Positions 1-8,455 of a stretch of 64,000 bases of DNA are shown piece by piece. The notes under the pieces are model-generated. The model did no database searches, had not been told where the DNA came from, and worked only from the letters and a program-made list of their open reading frames with translations. The first letter of the stretch is position 1; each line of letters starts with the position of its first letter. A program made the translations under genes and the position numbers. The DNA is from Olivibacter jilunii (GTDB lineage: Bacteria > Bacteroidota > Bacteroidia > Sphingobacteriales > Sphingobacteriaceae): positions 62,001-126,000 of the forward strand of contig NZ_LR027850.1 of the NCBI RefSeq assembly GCF_900607235.1, read 5' to 3'.

Positions 1-1256
1 GGAAAGCCTTTTAAAGGATTCACGCTATAAAGGCGCTCCATGGCCAATAAAGATTCGCGGCAATTCAGCAAGGCATCGGAATCTTTGGTCGTAGCGTAAC
101 GGAAGGCCTCCGCTGCCAGATACATAGACGTCCATAAACCGTCATTATCAGAATCGGACAAAATGCCTGTTCGTAAATTTCCTTCCTTCAAGCCTTTCAG
201 TGTTGCATTCAAACCGTATCGAATATGCCGCTCGCGCACTTGTTTGTCATAATAGGCGGCTTTCTCTTCCAAGCTCATTGCTTTATGGTGCAAGCGGGCC
301 AAACCTTTGTTCGTAGCTATTAACACCGTTGATTCCGGCCCTTTGGCAAGCGAATATACCGTGTCGCCGGGCAACCAGCGGCCACTTTGATAATAATCAA
401 AAGCCCCATTCTCCTGTTGCCTAAAGGCCCCGTGCATCGATCCAAACCAAAGCGTTCCATCGACATACTGAACTGTGTTCACCGGTTGCGCCGGCAGCCG
501 ATCATCCCAGTTGCGTTGCTGTATCATCCTCACTTGTCCATCCGTTGACTTTTCTATACTGAATAGGCTATACCGATCTGATTTGGCAAGGACCAGTAGT
601 TTTCCGGTTTCATTAAGCGTAAAGCAGCTAAAATCACTCCCCCGATAAACGGTGTGTACCTGCTTGTTTTGTAAACTATAATTATATAGGGCCTGATTAC
701 TGAGCATCCAAAAAAGCTGATTTCGCGTGTCATAGTGTACGGCTTTAATTTTATCATCTACGCGAGCATTTGCGAGCACTTTTCCATCCATCGCATAACA
801 TCTGATCTGTTGCCCATCGGTCAGAAAAACGTTTCCCGTTTCGTCCATTTCCAAAAATTTTGCCTTTGGCAAGTGATGTTTAAATAAACAGGTTCCTGCC
901 CAGGCATTGCTATAAACCAGTTGGTTGGTCAGGTACACAAAATTGTTTTGATATAGGATGATATCTCTAAAAGTTTCCAAGGAGTCGTAACGATACGTGA
1001 TGTCGGCCGATAGCCTGCCTGGAAAGAGCAATTTGCCATCAAAAGGTTTTAATAAACGACCTGCCTGCAAAAATTGAATCCGCCCATTTCGATCACTCAA
1101 AACTTTCGCATTATTCGTTTTTCGATCATGGGTGTAATATTTTATGGCATATTCCTGTTTGAACCGATCCTGGGCAATAGCCGTTCGCCATCCAAAAGGT
1201 TGAAGAGCCAAACATAGAAGCAACACTTGGTAAATCTTCTTTTTATTTAATATCAT
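1..1256 (-). CDS. Secreted beta-propeller-like protein, 3' end beyond window
   Basis: An open frame on the minus strand starts at ATG 1256-1254 and runs off the left edge after about 418 codons. The start has a clear signal peptide (MILNKKKIYQVLLLCLALQP, cleavage near TAIAQD). About 300 residues of short beta-strand-like repeats follow (for example VFLTDGQQIRCYAMDGKVL and GTLWFGSMHGAF), resembling the ligand-binding propellers of Bacteroidota sensor proteins. The visible C-terminal part changes character: a helical stretch with a DSDNDGLWTSMYLAAEAF motif that suggests an alpha/alpha-toroid-like domain, which I cannot name. The start overlaps the end of the upstream sialidase-like gene by 14 bases, so the two are probably co-translated. 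Its job is likely extracytoplasmic sensing or processing of the same glycan. The exact family is unknown. Confidence 0.7.
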   Translation of the reverse strand, partial: MILNKKKIYQVLLLCLALQPFGWRTAIAQDRFKQEYAIKYYTHDRKTNNAKVLSDRNGRIQFLQAGRLLKPFDGKLLFPGRLSADITYRYDSLETFRDIILYQNNFVYLTNQLVYSNAWAGTCLFKHHLPKAKFLEMDETGNVFLTDGQQIRCYAMDGKVLANARVDDKIKAVHYDTRNQLFWMLSNQALYNYSLQNKQVHTVYRGSDFSCFTLNETGKLLVLAKSDRYSLFSIEKSTDGQVRMIQQRNWDDRLPAQPVNTVQYVDGTLWFGSMHGAFRQQENGAFDYYQSGRWLPGDTVYSLAKGPESTVLIATNKGLARLHHKAMSLEEKAAYYDKQVRERHIRYGLNATLKGLKEGNLRTGILSDSDNDGLWTSMYLAAEAFRYATTKDSDALLNCRESLLAMERLYSVNPLKGF

Positions 1257-2421
1257 CGGGAGAAATTTTTAAATACTTTATTGATTTTTTATCGCTTGTC
1301 ACATGGTAAGAATAGCTGAGGTGGATAAAGCCATCGGTCGATTGGACGATTGACGGGTAAGAACAGGAAAGTTTTTTCTTGTCGTCTGCTTCAAGCGGGG
1401 TGCTGAGTTTCCAGGAAGTGCCTTCGTCCTCGGATAAATACAAACTGAGTTGATAGCGTCCATCATCCACATCGTTACCTACCAATAGCCACCGCCCATC
1501 GAGCAAGCGAATGACCTCCACACTGGCGGTATTGGGAATCTCCGTTTTTCTTGCTACCGTCCATGTTTCACCGCCATCCATCGAGATGCTTTGTTGAATT
1601 CGTGCGGGTGCATCCCCGCTGTCGCGCATATAAGCTATAATATCGCCCTGTTTCCGTCTTATTAATGCGGGTTGGATGTTTCCCCGGCCCGCGATAGGTT
1701 TACTTGGTCGCCAACTTTTTCCATCGTCTTCGGATATGGCGATGAGAGAGCAGTTAAAGCCATCGGAATATAAAGGCAACAATATTTTATGGTCGGCCAA
1801 TAGCAGGGGTTTAATGCGTGTCATCCAACCGAAGCTACGTTTGGCGGGATCTTGTGCATTGGTTACGATCATTTCATCATAACGTGGTGCGTAGGCTGCC
1901 CAGCCATGTTGTTGATCGGACAACATCGATAACTTCTCCTTAAGTTCCTGCACAAAACTGCTATCGGGTTTTAAGAGTATATTGTCCTGCCAGCCCCAGT
2001 TGGGGGCCGCACTACCTTCATATTTATCAGCTACGCGATAACGCAAGATCGACTGCTCCCAACGGTTCGCCTGTACGGCAATCCACGCGAGATACAACTG
2101 CTTTTTGTGATTCAAGAACAATACAGGATTGCAATCCGGGATACCTTTCGTATCGGCCATTAGAAAAGGCGTGGACCAAGTTTTGCTTCCTGCGCGCTTT
2201 CTGGATCCCATAATGCAAACATCATCGGCCCCTCGTTCTCCACTGCCATAAAACCAGGCAGCCAATACATCTCCGTTCGGTAAAACGGCCAAACTACTAC
2301 CATGGACATGTTTTGCCTGCAAAGGAAAAATCAGGGTCGCTTCCGCCACTTTAGGTTGTGCTCGAAGCGTTATACTGAATAATAAAAAGATCGCATAAAA
2401 AATGAAATGATGTCGCATCAT
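1243..2421 (-). CDS. Sialidase-like exo-glycosidase (BNR/Asp-box protein)
   Basis: This 392-residue secreted protein has a signal peptide ending at about residue 21 (SITLRAQ). Three Asp-boxes are spaced 50 residues apart, at 230-237 (SEDDGKSW), 280-287 (SMDGGETW) and 330-337 (SEDEGTSW), as expected for a six-bladed sialidase propeller. The N-terminal HGSSLAVLPNGDVLAAWFYG segment is typical of the BNR_2 type of sialidase-like proteins. Not all members are true sialidases, and no classical RIP motif is seen, so the cleaved sugar is uncertain. It would act in the periplasm or at the surface on oligosaccharides. It is transcribed away from the sigma factor at 2590 and followed by an overlapping propeller gene. 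Confidence 0.85.
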   Translation of the reverse strand: MMRHHFIFYAIFLLFSITLRAQPKVAEATLIFPLQAKHVHGSSLAVLPNGDVLAAWFYGSGERGADDVCIMGSRKRAGSKTWSTPFLMADTKGIPDCNPVLFLNHKKQLYLAWIAVQANRWEQSILRYRVADKYEGSAAPNWGWQDNILLKPDSSFVQELKEKLSMLSDQQHGWAAYAPRYDEMIVTNAQDPAKRSFGWMTRIKPLLLADHKILLPLYSDGFNCSLIAISEDDGKSWRPSKPIAGRGNIQPALIRRKQGDIIAYMRDSGDAPARIQQSISMDGGETWTVARKTEIPNTASVEVIRLLDGRWLLVGNDVDDGRYQLSLYLSEDEGTSWKLSTPLEADDKKKLSCSYPSIVQSTDGFIHLSYSYHVTSDKKSIKYLKISPDDIK

Positions 2422-2589
2422 ATGCAGGTTTGTCTTAAGTTAGCACCTTCACCAATCGGATGCTCATTATATCATACGTGGCAATATTCAAATCGGGCTA
2501 CTTGAAATCAAAATTTTAGGATTGACGCAGATTGAGGTTTATTAAGCGCAAAATGCGTCACCAAGGAGGAGCTTTCACCGATAATTTCG

Positions 2590-3159
2590 TTGAACAATCA
2601 AATTAAACAGCTTATGTCAACGGACCTACATGTAACGCTCCTGCAGCAGGTGAAGCAGGGCGACAACAATGCCTTCAATCAATTGTACAAAGCCTACAAA
2701 CTGGATGCTTTTAAATTTGCCATGCATATGCTTCGCGATACGGAAGAAGCAGAAAATATGGTGCATGATCTCTTTACCAAGATCTGGCATAACAAAAACA
2801 GGATAAAGCCCGAACAGAACTTCCGTTCCTTTTTATTTACTTGCCTGCGTAATCTCGTGCTCGACCACATCAAGCGCGAAAAACGAAATCGCATTGCTTT
2901 TCAATCCTATATCAACGAAAGTTGCCAAAAAGAGGACCCCATTGGTGTAAGGGAGCGGCGTTATCGTATGATCCAAACCGCGATGAATGCCTTAAGCGAT
3001 AAACGACGGGAAATTATTTATATGTGTTTTGTAGATGGTAAATCCTATCAGGAAATAGCGGACAGTTATTCCATCTCCAAGAATACGGTCAAAAATCAGC
3101 TGGTAAAAGCAAAGCAGTTATTACGCGATCAGCTAAAACCTAAAATGCTCATTGCTTAA
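2590..3159 (+). CDS. ECF RNA polymerase sigma factor, orphan (no FecR)
   Basis: This is a sigma-70 family protein of 181-189 residues. Region 2 (FNQLYKAYKLDAFKFAMHML, then the -10-binding helix around FRSFLFTCLRNLVLDHIKR) is followed by region 4 (ALSDKRREIIYMCFVDGKSY, helix-turn-helix YQEIADSYSISKNTVKNQL). The start is either TTG 2590 or ATG 2614; the sequence MSTDLHVTL from 2614 is the more usual beginning. An unusually good Shine-Dalgarno-like AAGGAGGA sits at 2563-2570, about 20 bases before TTG. It lies directly upstream of a SusC/SusD pair. No anti-sigma gene accompanies it, and the SusC lacks the STN domain that normally talks to FecR. Its C-terminus is polar, unlike the hydrophobic tails of the other two sigma factors in this window. 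Confidence 0.9.
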   Translation: MNNQIKQLMSTDLHVTLLQQVKQGDNNAFNQLYKAYKLDAFKFAMHMLRDTEEAENMVHDLFTKIWHNKNRIKPEQNFRSFLFTCLRNLVLDHIKREKRNRIAFQSYINESCQKEDPIGVRERRYRMIQTAMNALSDKRREIIYMCFVDGKSYQEIADSYSISKNTVKNQLVKAKQLLRDQLKPKMLIA

Positions 3160-3323
3160 CGTTAATATTATATTAACAAAACAACAACGTATTGTTAAAC
3201 AAGTAATTATTTCAAAATTACCATTGTATTTGATAGCCTTTTTTTACTTATCCGTAGTAGTATAATTGATCAGCTAACAAAATCATCTGCTGTAAAAAGG
3301 GAAAAAATCAAAATAAGGAATTT

Positions 3324-6300
3324 ATGAAATTCAATTTACCAAGCACGCCCAAACTGCTCATTTGTTCGCTAGCGGTGCTGTACCAGCTCGGACTACCGAT
3401 AAGCGCGTCGGCTTCGGTTGGGAACGGAGCCCTGACTACCGCTGCGCACGCAGATGCCGTTTCCGTCAACCGGCAGGCTATCTCTATTCAGGGCGTGGTA
3501 ACTTCGGCCACCGATGGCCGGCCGTTCCCTGGTGTTAGTATTAAAGTTAAAGAAAACGGAAGCACCACTACGACCTCCATGAACGGTACCTTCCGTATTG
3601 AAGTACCCGATGAACAAGCAATTCTCGTATTCACGTTTGTCGGTTATAAAGAAGAGGAAGTACGCGTAGGTAGCCAACGTATGTTGCGCGTGGCCTTGGA
3701 AGAACGGACGGAAGGGCTGGATGAGGTGGTGGTTACCGCCTTAGGCATCAAGCGTTCGACACGCTCATTGGGCTACTCGGTAGGGGAGTTGAGCAGCAAG
3801 GATATTAACAAAGTGGCACAGGATAATGTACTCAATAGCATTACCGGTAAGGTGCCAGGCGTTAGTATCAGCTCTACGGGCTCAACCGGTTCTTCCGTTA
3901 GCATGGTCATTCGGGGAGCAAAATCCTTGAGTTCGGATAACCAACCGCTCTTCGTAGTGGATGGTGTACCGATTGCCAACACGATTAATAATGTCAGTCA
4001 GGTAGGTACCGACAACAACGTAGATTATGGTAATGCCTTGGCCAGCCTGAATCCAGATGATATTGAAAGCATTTCGATCTTGAAAGGGCCGAGTGCCGCG
4101 GCGCTCTATGGTTCACGGGCGGGCAATGGCGTGGTATTGATCACCACCAAAAGTGGTAGCGGTTTAGATAAGGTGCAAATTAATGTGACCAGCAATACGG
4201 TATTCGATGTGCCGTACAAATACCTGGATATGCATCATCGCTTCGCCGCAGGGGTTATTCCTTTTACGCCGGAAAGTACTCCTAATGGGACGCTCACCAT
4301 TGAAGAAGGATCGGCAGGCGCTTTAGGCCCCGAACTTGACCGTGGCTATCAAGCCATTCAATGGAACAGTCCGCTAGACGCGGAGGGTAACCCTGTCGCC
4401 ATGCCGTTGGTCTCTCATCCGAACAATATCAAAGAATTTGTACAAACGGGTATTACCTCTATTAATGGGGTGTCCATCGCTAACAATACGGAGAAGATTA
4501 CTTATCGGATTTCTTATTCTAATATGATGAATCGAGGCCTTATTCCGAATAGCGATCTGAGTCGGAATTCACTGAACCTCAATAGCAGCTTGAAATTGAC
4601 CGATAAACTTAAGCTCAGCTCGCAAATTGATTTCAGTCGTAATGGCTCTGATAATCGGCCCGCAGGTAACCGAGGTACCAATCCCCTTCAATGGGCTTAT
4701 GCCGTAGCACCTCATATTAATATTTTGGATTTAAAAGACTATTGGCTGCCCGGACAAGAGGGGGTGGTGCAGCGTTCGCAAAGTTTGGGCGACTATGATA
4801 ACCCGTATTTTCTGGCCTATGAAGTGAACAATGCCTTTAAGCGCGATCGCGTTTTCGGTAATATACGTGCCGATTGGCAAATTACGCCCGAAATAAGTTT
4901 AATGGGACGCTATGCACTCGATCTTTATCACGAAAAGAGAGAAACCAAAGTTCCGTATAGCTATTCCAATGATCCGAAAGGAGCCTACGGTATCACTAAC
5001 TTAAATAACCTGGAACAGAATATTGATTTCCTCGCTAGTTATCAGAAACGCTTTAACGATGTGAGCTTTAATACGTCAATAGGCGGAAACACCCGCTATC
5101 AGCGCAATGAAAATGTCATCAATGCCTCGATTAATGGAAGCGGTTTAACAATACCCAACTTATATACCTTATCCAATATCGCTCCGACAAGTTTACGTTA
5201 CAACAGTTACATCGGTGAAAAAGCCATTCACAGTATATATGGATTAATTAACGTAGGTTACAAAGATTTCATTTATCTGGATTTAACTGCGCGAAACGAT
5301 TGGTCGAGCACCTTGCCAAAAAACAATCGTTCCTATTTTTACCCTTCCGCCTCCTTAAGTGTATTATTGAATGATGCTTTTAAATTACCCGATCAGATCG
5401 ATCTGTTGAAATTGCGCGGTGGCTGGGCGAGAGCCGGTAATGACACGAGTCCCTATAACTTGATCAACGTTTTACAAAATATGGACCCCTGGGGTAATGT
5501 GGTTCGCCTTGGCTCTTCGAGCGCTTTACTCATCCCCGACCTGAAGCCGGAGCAAAGTACATCCTACGAAGGTGGTTTGGATTTTGCCTTATTTAATAAT
5601 CGATTACGTTTTGCCGGCACCTATTATAAAGTGGATAATCGGAACCAGATTATTCCCATTCAATTGCCCAGCTCCAGTGGTTATACCTCTAAAAACATCA
5701 ATGCCGGCTTATTGGTAAGCAAAGGGTGGGAACTCAGTTTAGGCGGCACACCGATCAAGTCGACCAACTGGAATTGGGATATCAATGTCAACTGGTCGAG
5801 AAACAGAACACGCATTATGGAATTATCAGATGGCTTGGAATACTATGAGTTATGGTCGGACGCCAAGGGCGGTGCCCGTACCTATATAGGGGATGAAATT
5901 GGTGATCTCTACGATGCGGAACTCGTTACAGTGAAAGACGTTAATTCGCCTTATTATGGTTATCCGATCCTCGACGAAAATGGCTCCTGGCAGAGTATAT
6001 CGATGACCAATACACGCACCAAAATCGGTAATTTCAATCCCGATTTTAGCATCGGCTTACAGTCGGGCCTTAGCTATAAACGCTTTAGCCTGAATTTCTC
6101 ACTCGAATGGCGTAAAGGAGGCAAATTCGTTTCCCAAACCTATCGCTATTATGAATCGGACATGAAAACGCAGCGCTTCCTTGACCAGCTGATCAATCCA
6201 AATGGTATGAGCGGGCAAGCGCTACGTGATTACCTGGTGAACAATGACCTGGTGGTTGTGCGTGGCAACCAGTTCCGCATTGTGGGCGGACCAACCCCCG

Positions 6301-6764
6301 AAAGCGGTGGGCTTCCTTTTACAATGGAAGGGCAGACCTATAACTTCGGCGCTTTTAACCCCGGTGTTATCGCACAATATGATGACGATGGCAATATTGT
6401 TGGCTATACCGAAAATTTGGGGGGCGAAGGTACTAAAATCATACCCTTGAGCGATAATTACCCTTGGGACTTTATGAGCGCTGCTACCTTTGATGCCGAC
6501 TTTATAAAGCTCCGGGAAATCTCGCTTGGTTATGAGCTACCTGGCAACTTCGTTAAAAAGCTGGGTATGCAATCGGCCAACGTTTCCATCTACAGTCGTA
6601 ATATTATCTTATGGACGAAATCGAAAATCGGGATCGACCCCGAAACGGCTTTTCAACCCGGAGCCGGAACACAGGCAGGTACCCAGTTCAAACAAGGGAT
6701 TGAACGCTATAATGTAAACCCGTGGGTCATGCCGATCGGTTTCAAAATAGCAGTGGTTTTTTAA
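3324..6764 (+). CDS. SusC/RagA-family TonB-linked outer membrane transporter
   Basis: This 1146-residue outer-membrane receptor has a signal peptide (about residues 1-31), a carboxypeptidase-regulatory-like beta-sandwich (about 53-128) and the SusC signature DEVVVTALGIKR (133-144). A TonB plug ends near the ALYGSRAGNGVVLITTKSG motif, and a long barrel finishes with a C-terminal phenylalanine (KIAVVF). It would import oligosaccharides or similar oligomers together with the adjacent SusD-like lipoprotein, 31 bases downstream. There is no STN domain, so it is not built for FecR signalling even though a sigma gene sits immediately upstream. The TALGIKR signature is shared with the SusC at 41105, whereas the two STN-bearing receptors in this window carry GYGxQKK instead. 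Confidence 0.95.
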   Translation: MKFNLPSTPKLLICSLAVLYQLGLPISASASVGNGALTTAAHADAVSVNRQAISIQGVVTSATDGRPFPGVSIKVKENGSTTTTSMNGTFRIEVPDEQAILVFTFVGYKEEEVRVGSQRMLRVALEERTEGLDEVVVTALGIKRSTRSLGYSVGELSSKDINKVAQDNVLNSITGKVPGVSISSTGSTGSSVSMVIRGAKSLSSDNQPLFVVDGVPIANTINNVSQVGTDNNVDYGNALASLNPDDIESISILKGPSAAALYGSRAGNGVVLITTKSGSGLDKVQINVTSNTVFDVPYKYLDMHHRFAAGVIPFTPESTPNGTLTIEEGSAGALGPELDRGYQAIQWNSPLDAEGNPVAMPLVSHPNNIKEFVQTGITSINGVSIANNTEKITYRISYSNMMNRGLIPNSDLSRNSLNLNSSLKLTDKLKLSSQIDFSRNGSDNRPAGNRGTNPLQWAYAVAPHINILDLKDYWLPGQEGVVQRSQSLGDYDNPYFLAYEVNNAFKRDRVFGNIRADWQITPEISLMGRYALDLYHEKRETKVPYSYSNDPKGAYGITNLNNLEQNIDFLASYQKRFNDVSFNTSIGGNTRYQRNENVINASINGSGLTIPNLYTLSNIAPTSLRYNSYIGEKAIHSIYGLINVGYKDFIYLDLTARNDWSSTLPKNNRSYFYPSASLSVLLNDAFKLPDQIDLLKLRGGWARAGNDTSPYNLINVLQNMDPWGNVVRLGSSSALLIPDLKPEQSTSYEGGLDFALFNNRLRFAGTYYKVDNRNQIIPIQLPSSSGYTSKNINAGLLVSKGWELSLGGTPIKSTNWNWDINVNWSRNRTRIMELSDGLEYYELWSDAKGGARTYIGDEIGDLYDAELVTVKDVNSPYYGYPILDENGSWQSISMTNTRTKIGNFNPDFSIGLQSGLSYKRFSLNFSLEWRKGGKFVSQTYRYYESDMKTQRFLDQLINPNGMSGQALRDYLVNNDLVVVRGNQFRIVGGPTPESGGLPFTMEGQTYNFGAFNPGVIAQYDDDGNIVGYTENLGGEGTKIIPLSDNYPWDFMSAATFDADFIKLREISLGYELPGNFVKKLGMQSANVSIYSRNIILWTKSKIGIDPETAFQPGAGTQAGTQFKQGIERYNVNPWVMPIGFKIAVVF

Positions 6765-6795
6765 CCTAATTAGTTATCCAACAAGAAATAAAGCC

Positions 6796-8442
6796 ATGAA
6801 CAACGTAATAAAAACGCCGGTCGCTTACTTACTCTTGATAGCAATACTCTTGTTTTCCTGTAAGAAGCTGGACGATCTGAATGTGAATCCCAATGGGGTA
6901 GATGAAACGGCGGTGAATCCTAACCTTATTTTGCCAACGATATTGAGCGAAACAGGGAAGCTGTATACCAATTTAGGCTATCAGGATATCGCCGGTGTTG
7001 TGCAACATACGCAGAAAGATGCTTGGTTTGAAAGCCACAACGATTATGATTGGGCGGGCAGCCAAAGCTGGACAGACTACTACAATATTTTACGTAACAC
7101 CCAACTTCTCATGAACCGTGCCGAAGAAAGTGGACAGGCCTTTCATCAGGGCGTTGGCTTGGTGATGAAAGCCTATGTCTTTGGGCTTATTGCCGATTTA
7201 TGGGGTGATGCGCCTTACACCGATGCGTTAAAAGGGAATTTAAACGACCCACAGTATCTTACGCCCAAATATGATACCCAGGCCGATATTTATCATGGCA
7301 TTTTAGCCGAATTGGAAACCGCTAACAATTTACTCTCGCAACCGGCTTCTTCTTATACGGGTATCGAAGCGGCGGCGGATCTGTTCTATAATGGTGATCC
7401 AGCGGCTTGGCGGCGTTTTGCCAATTCACTGGCCTTGCGTTATTATATGCGTCTTTCGGCTAAGGAAGCCTCTTTTGCGCAGGCAGGCATAGAGAAAATC
7501 GCAACGAATCCGGATCAATACCCGCTGATCTTAGCGGCGGATGAAGATGCTGCGATGAGCTACCCCGGTACCACAAGCGCCAATGCCTGGCCTAGTAATA
7601 CCGAGATTGACGATACGGGTGGGTCGAATTTCCGTCGATTGAAGATGTGTGCCACTTTGGTAAACACCTTGCAGCAACTGGATGATCCCCGCCTGACGAT
7701 ATGGGCCCAAAAAGTGGAGATTCCTTTGGTTGTTGATGCCACTTTACCCCCGCGCACCGATCGCATTAGCAATGGGAAGCGATACTTGTCGCCCGATATG
7801 GTAGCCAATACCTCCGTTGATACCGATCCGGATTATGTAGGTATTCCGCCTTCTTACTCCAATTTGCCATCCAGTTATAATTTAAACCCAACACCGGGGC
7901 AGACCTCATTTAATCCCCATGTTTCTTACTTAAACGAGCGCTATCGGAAAGCTTCCGGACCTTTACTAAAGGCACGGCTCCTTTCAGCAGCCGAGGTGCA
8001 TTTTATACTGGCTGAGGCTTCACTGAAGGGATGGAATACGGGTAATGCCGCCGAACATTATAATGCGGCCATTGAGGCTTCTTTAGATGCCTGGCAGCTA
8101 GCCGCCAATTATAATGCGTATATTGAAACAGAAGGAGTTCGTTTTGATGGGTCGCTTGAACAGCTGATTACCCAAAAGTGGATTGCTAGTTGGACGGCCG
8201 CAACGGAGGCTTGGTTCGATTTTCGAAGAACCGGTTACCCTCGGTTGCAAGCGGGGCCGGTAGCGCTTAGGCGGGCCCTTCCCTTGCGCTTTTATTACAT
8301 GCAGGATGAAATCAATATGAACGGGCAACATGTACAAGAGGCTTTAGATCGATTATCGACCACCGCTTTTTCACAGGCTGATGGTAAAAACAGTGCTTGG
8401 TCGAAATGCTGGTTGTTACAAGATACCAATAATCCTTACTAA
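6796..8442 (+). CDS. SusD/RagB-family surface lipoprotein (SusD-like type 2)
   Basis: This 548-residue lipoprotein has a lipobox (LLFSCKK) and acidic residues just after the cysteine, as in surface-export signals of Bacteroidota. The N-terminus LDDLNVNPNGVDE and the helical TPR-like body (AYVFGLIADLWGDAPYTDAL, ILAEASLKGWNTGNA) match the SusD-like family exemplified by proteins starting with NxDPN. The C-terminal EAWFDFRRTGYPRL stretch is diagnostic. It would form the lid of the SusC channel and bind the glycan. It is followed after 13 bases by the PqaA-GDPD fusion, so the operon probably runs from the SusC at 3324 to the GH2 gene. Confidence 0.93.
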   Translation: MNNVIKTPVAYLLLIAILLFSCKKLDDLNVNPNGVDETAVNPNLILPTILSETGKLYTNLGYQDIAGVVQHTQKDAWFESHNDYDWAGSQSWTDYYNILRNTQLLMNRAEESGQAFHQGVGLVMKAYVFGLIADLWGDAPYTDALKGNLNDPQYLTPKYDTQADIYHGILAELETANNLLSQPASSYTGIEAAADLFYNGDPAAWRRFANSLALRYYMRLSAKEASFAQAGIEKIATNPDQYPLILAADEDAAMSYPGTTSANAWPSNTEIDDTGGSNFRRLKMCATLVNTLQQLDDPRLTIWAQKVEIPLVVDATLPPRTDRISNGKRYLSPDMVANTSVDTDPDYVGIPPSYSNLPSSYNLNPTPGQTSFNPHVSYLNERYRKASGPLLKARLLSAAEVHFILAEASLKGWNTGNAAEHYNAAIEASLDAWQLAANYNAYIETEGVRFDGSLEQLITQKWIASWTAATEAWFDFRRTGYPRLQAGPVALRRALPLRFYYMQDEINMNGQHVQEALDRLSTTAFSQADGKNSAWSKCWLLQDTNNPY

Positions 8443-8455
8443 TTAAATTGCGAGA

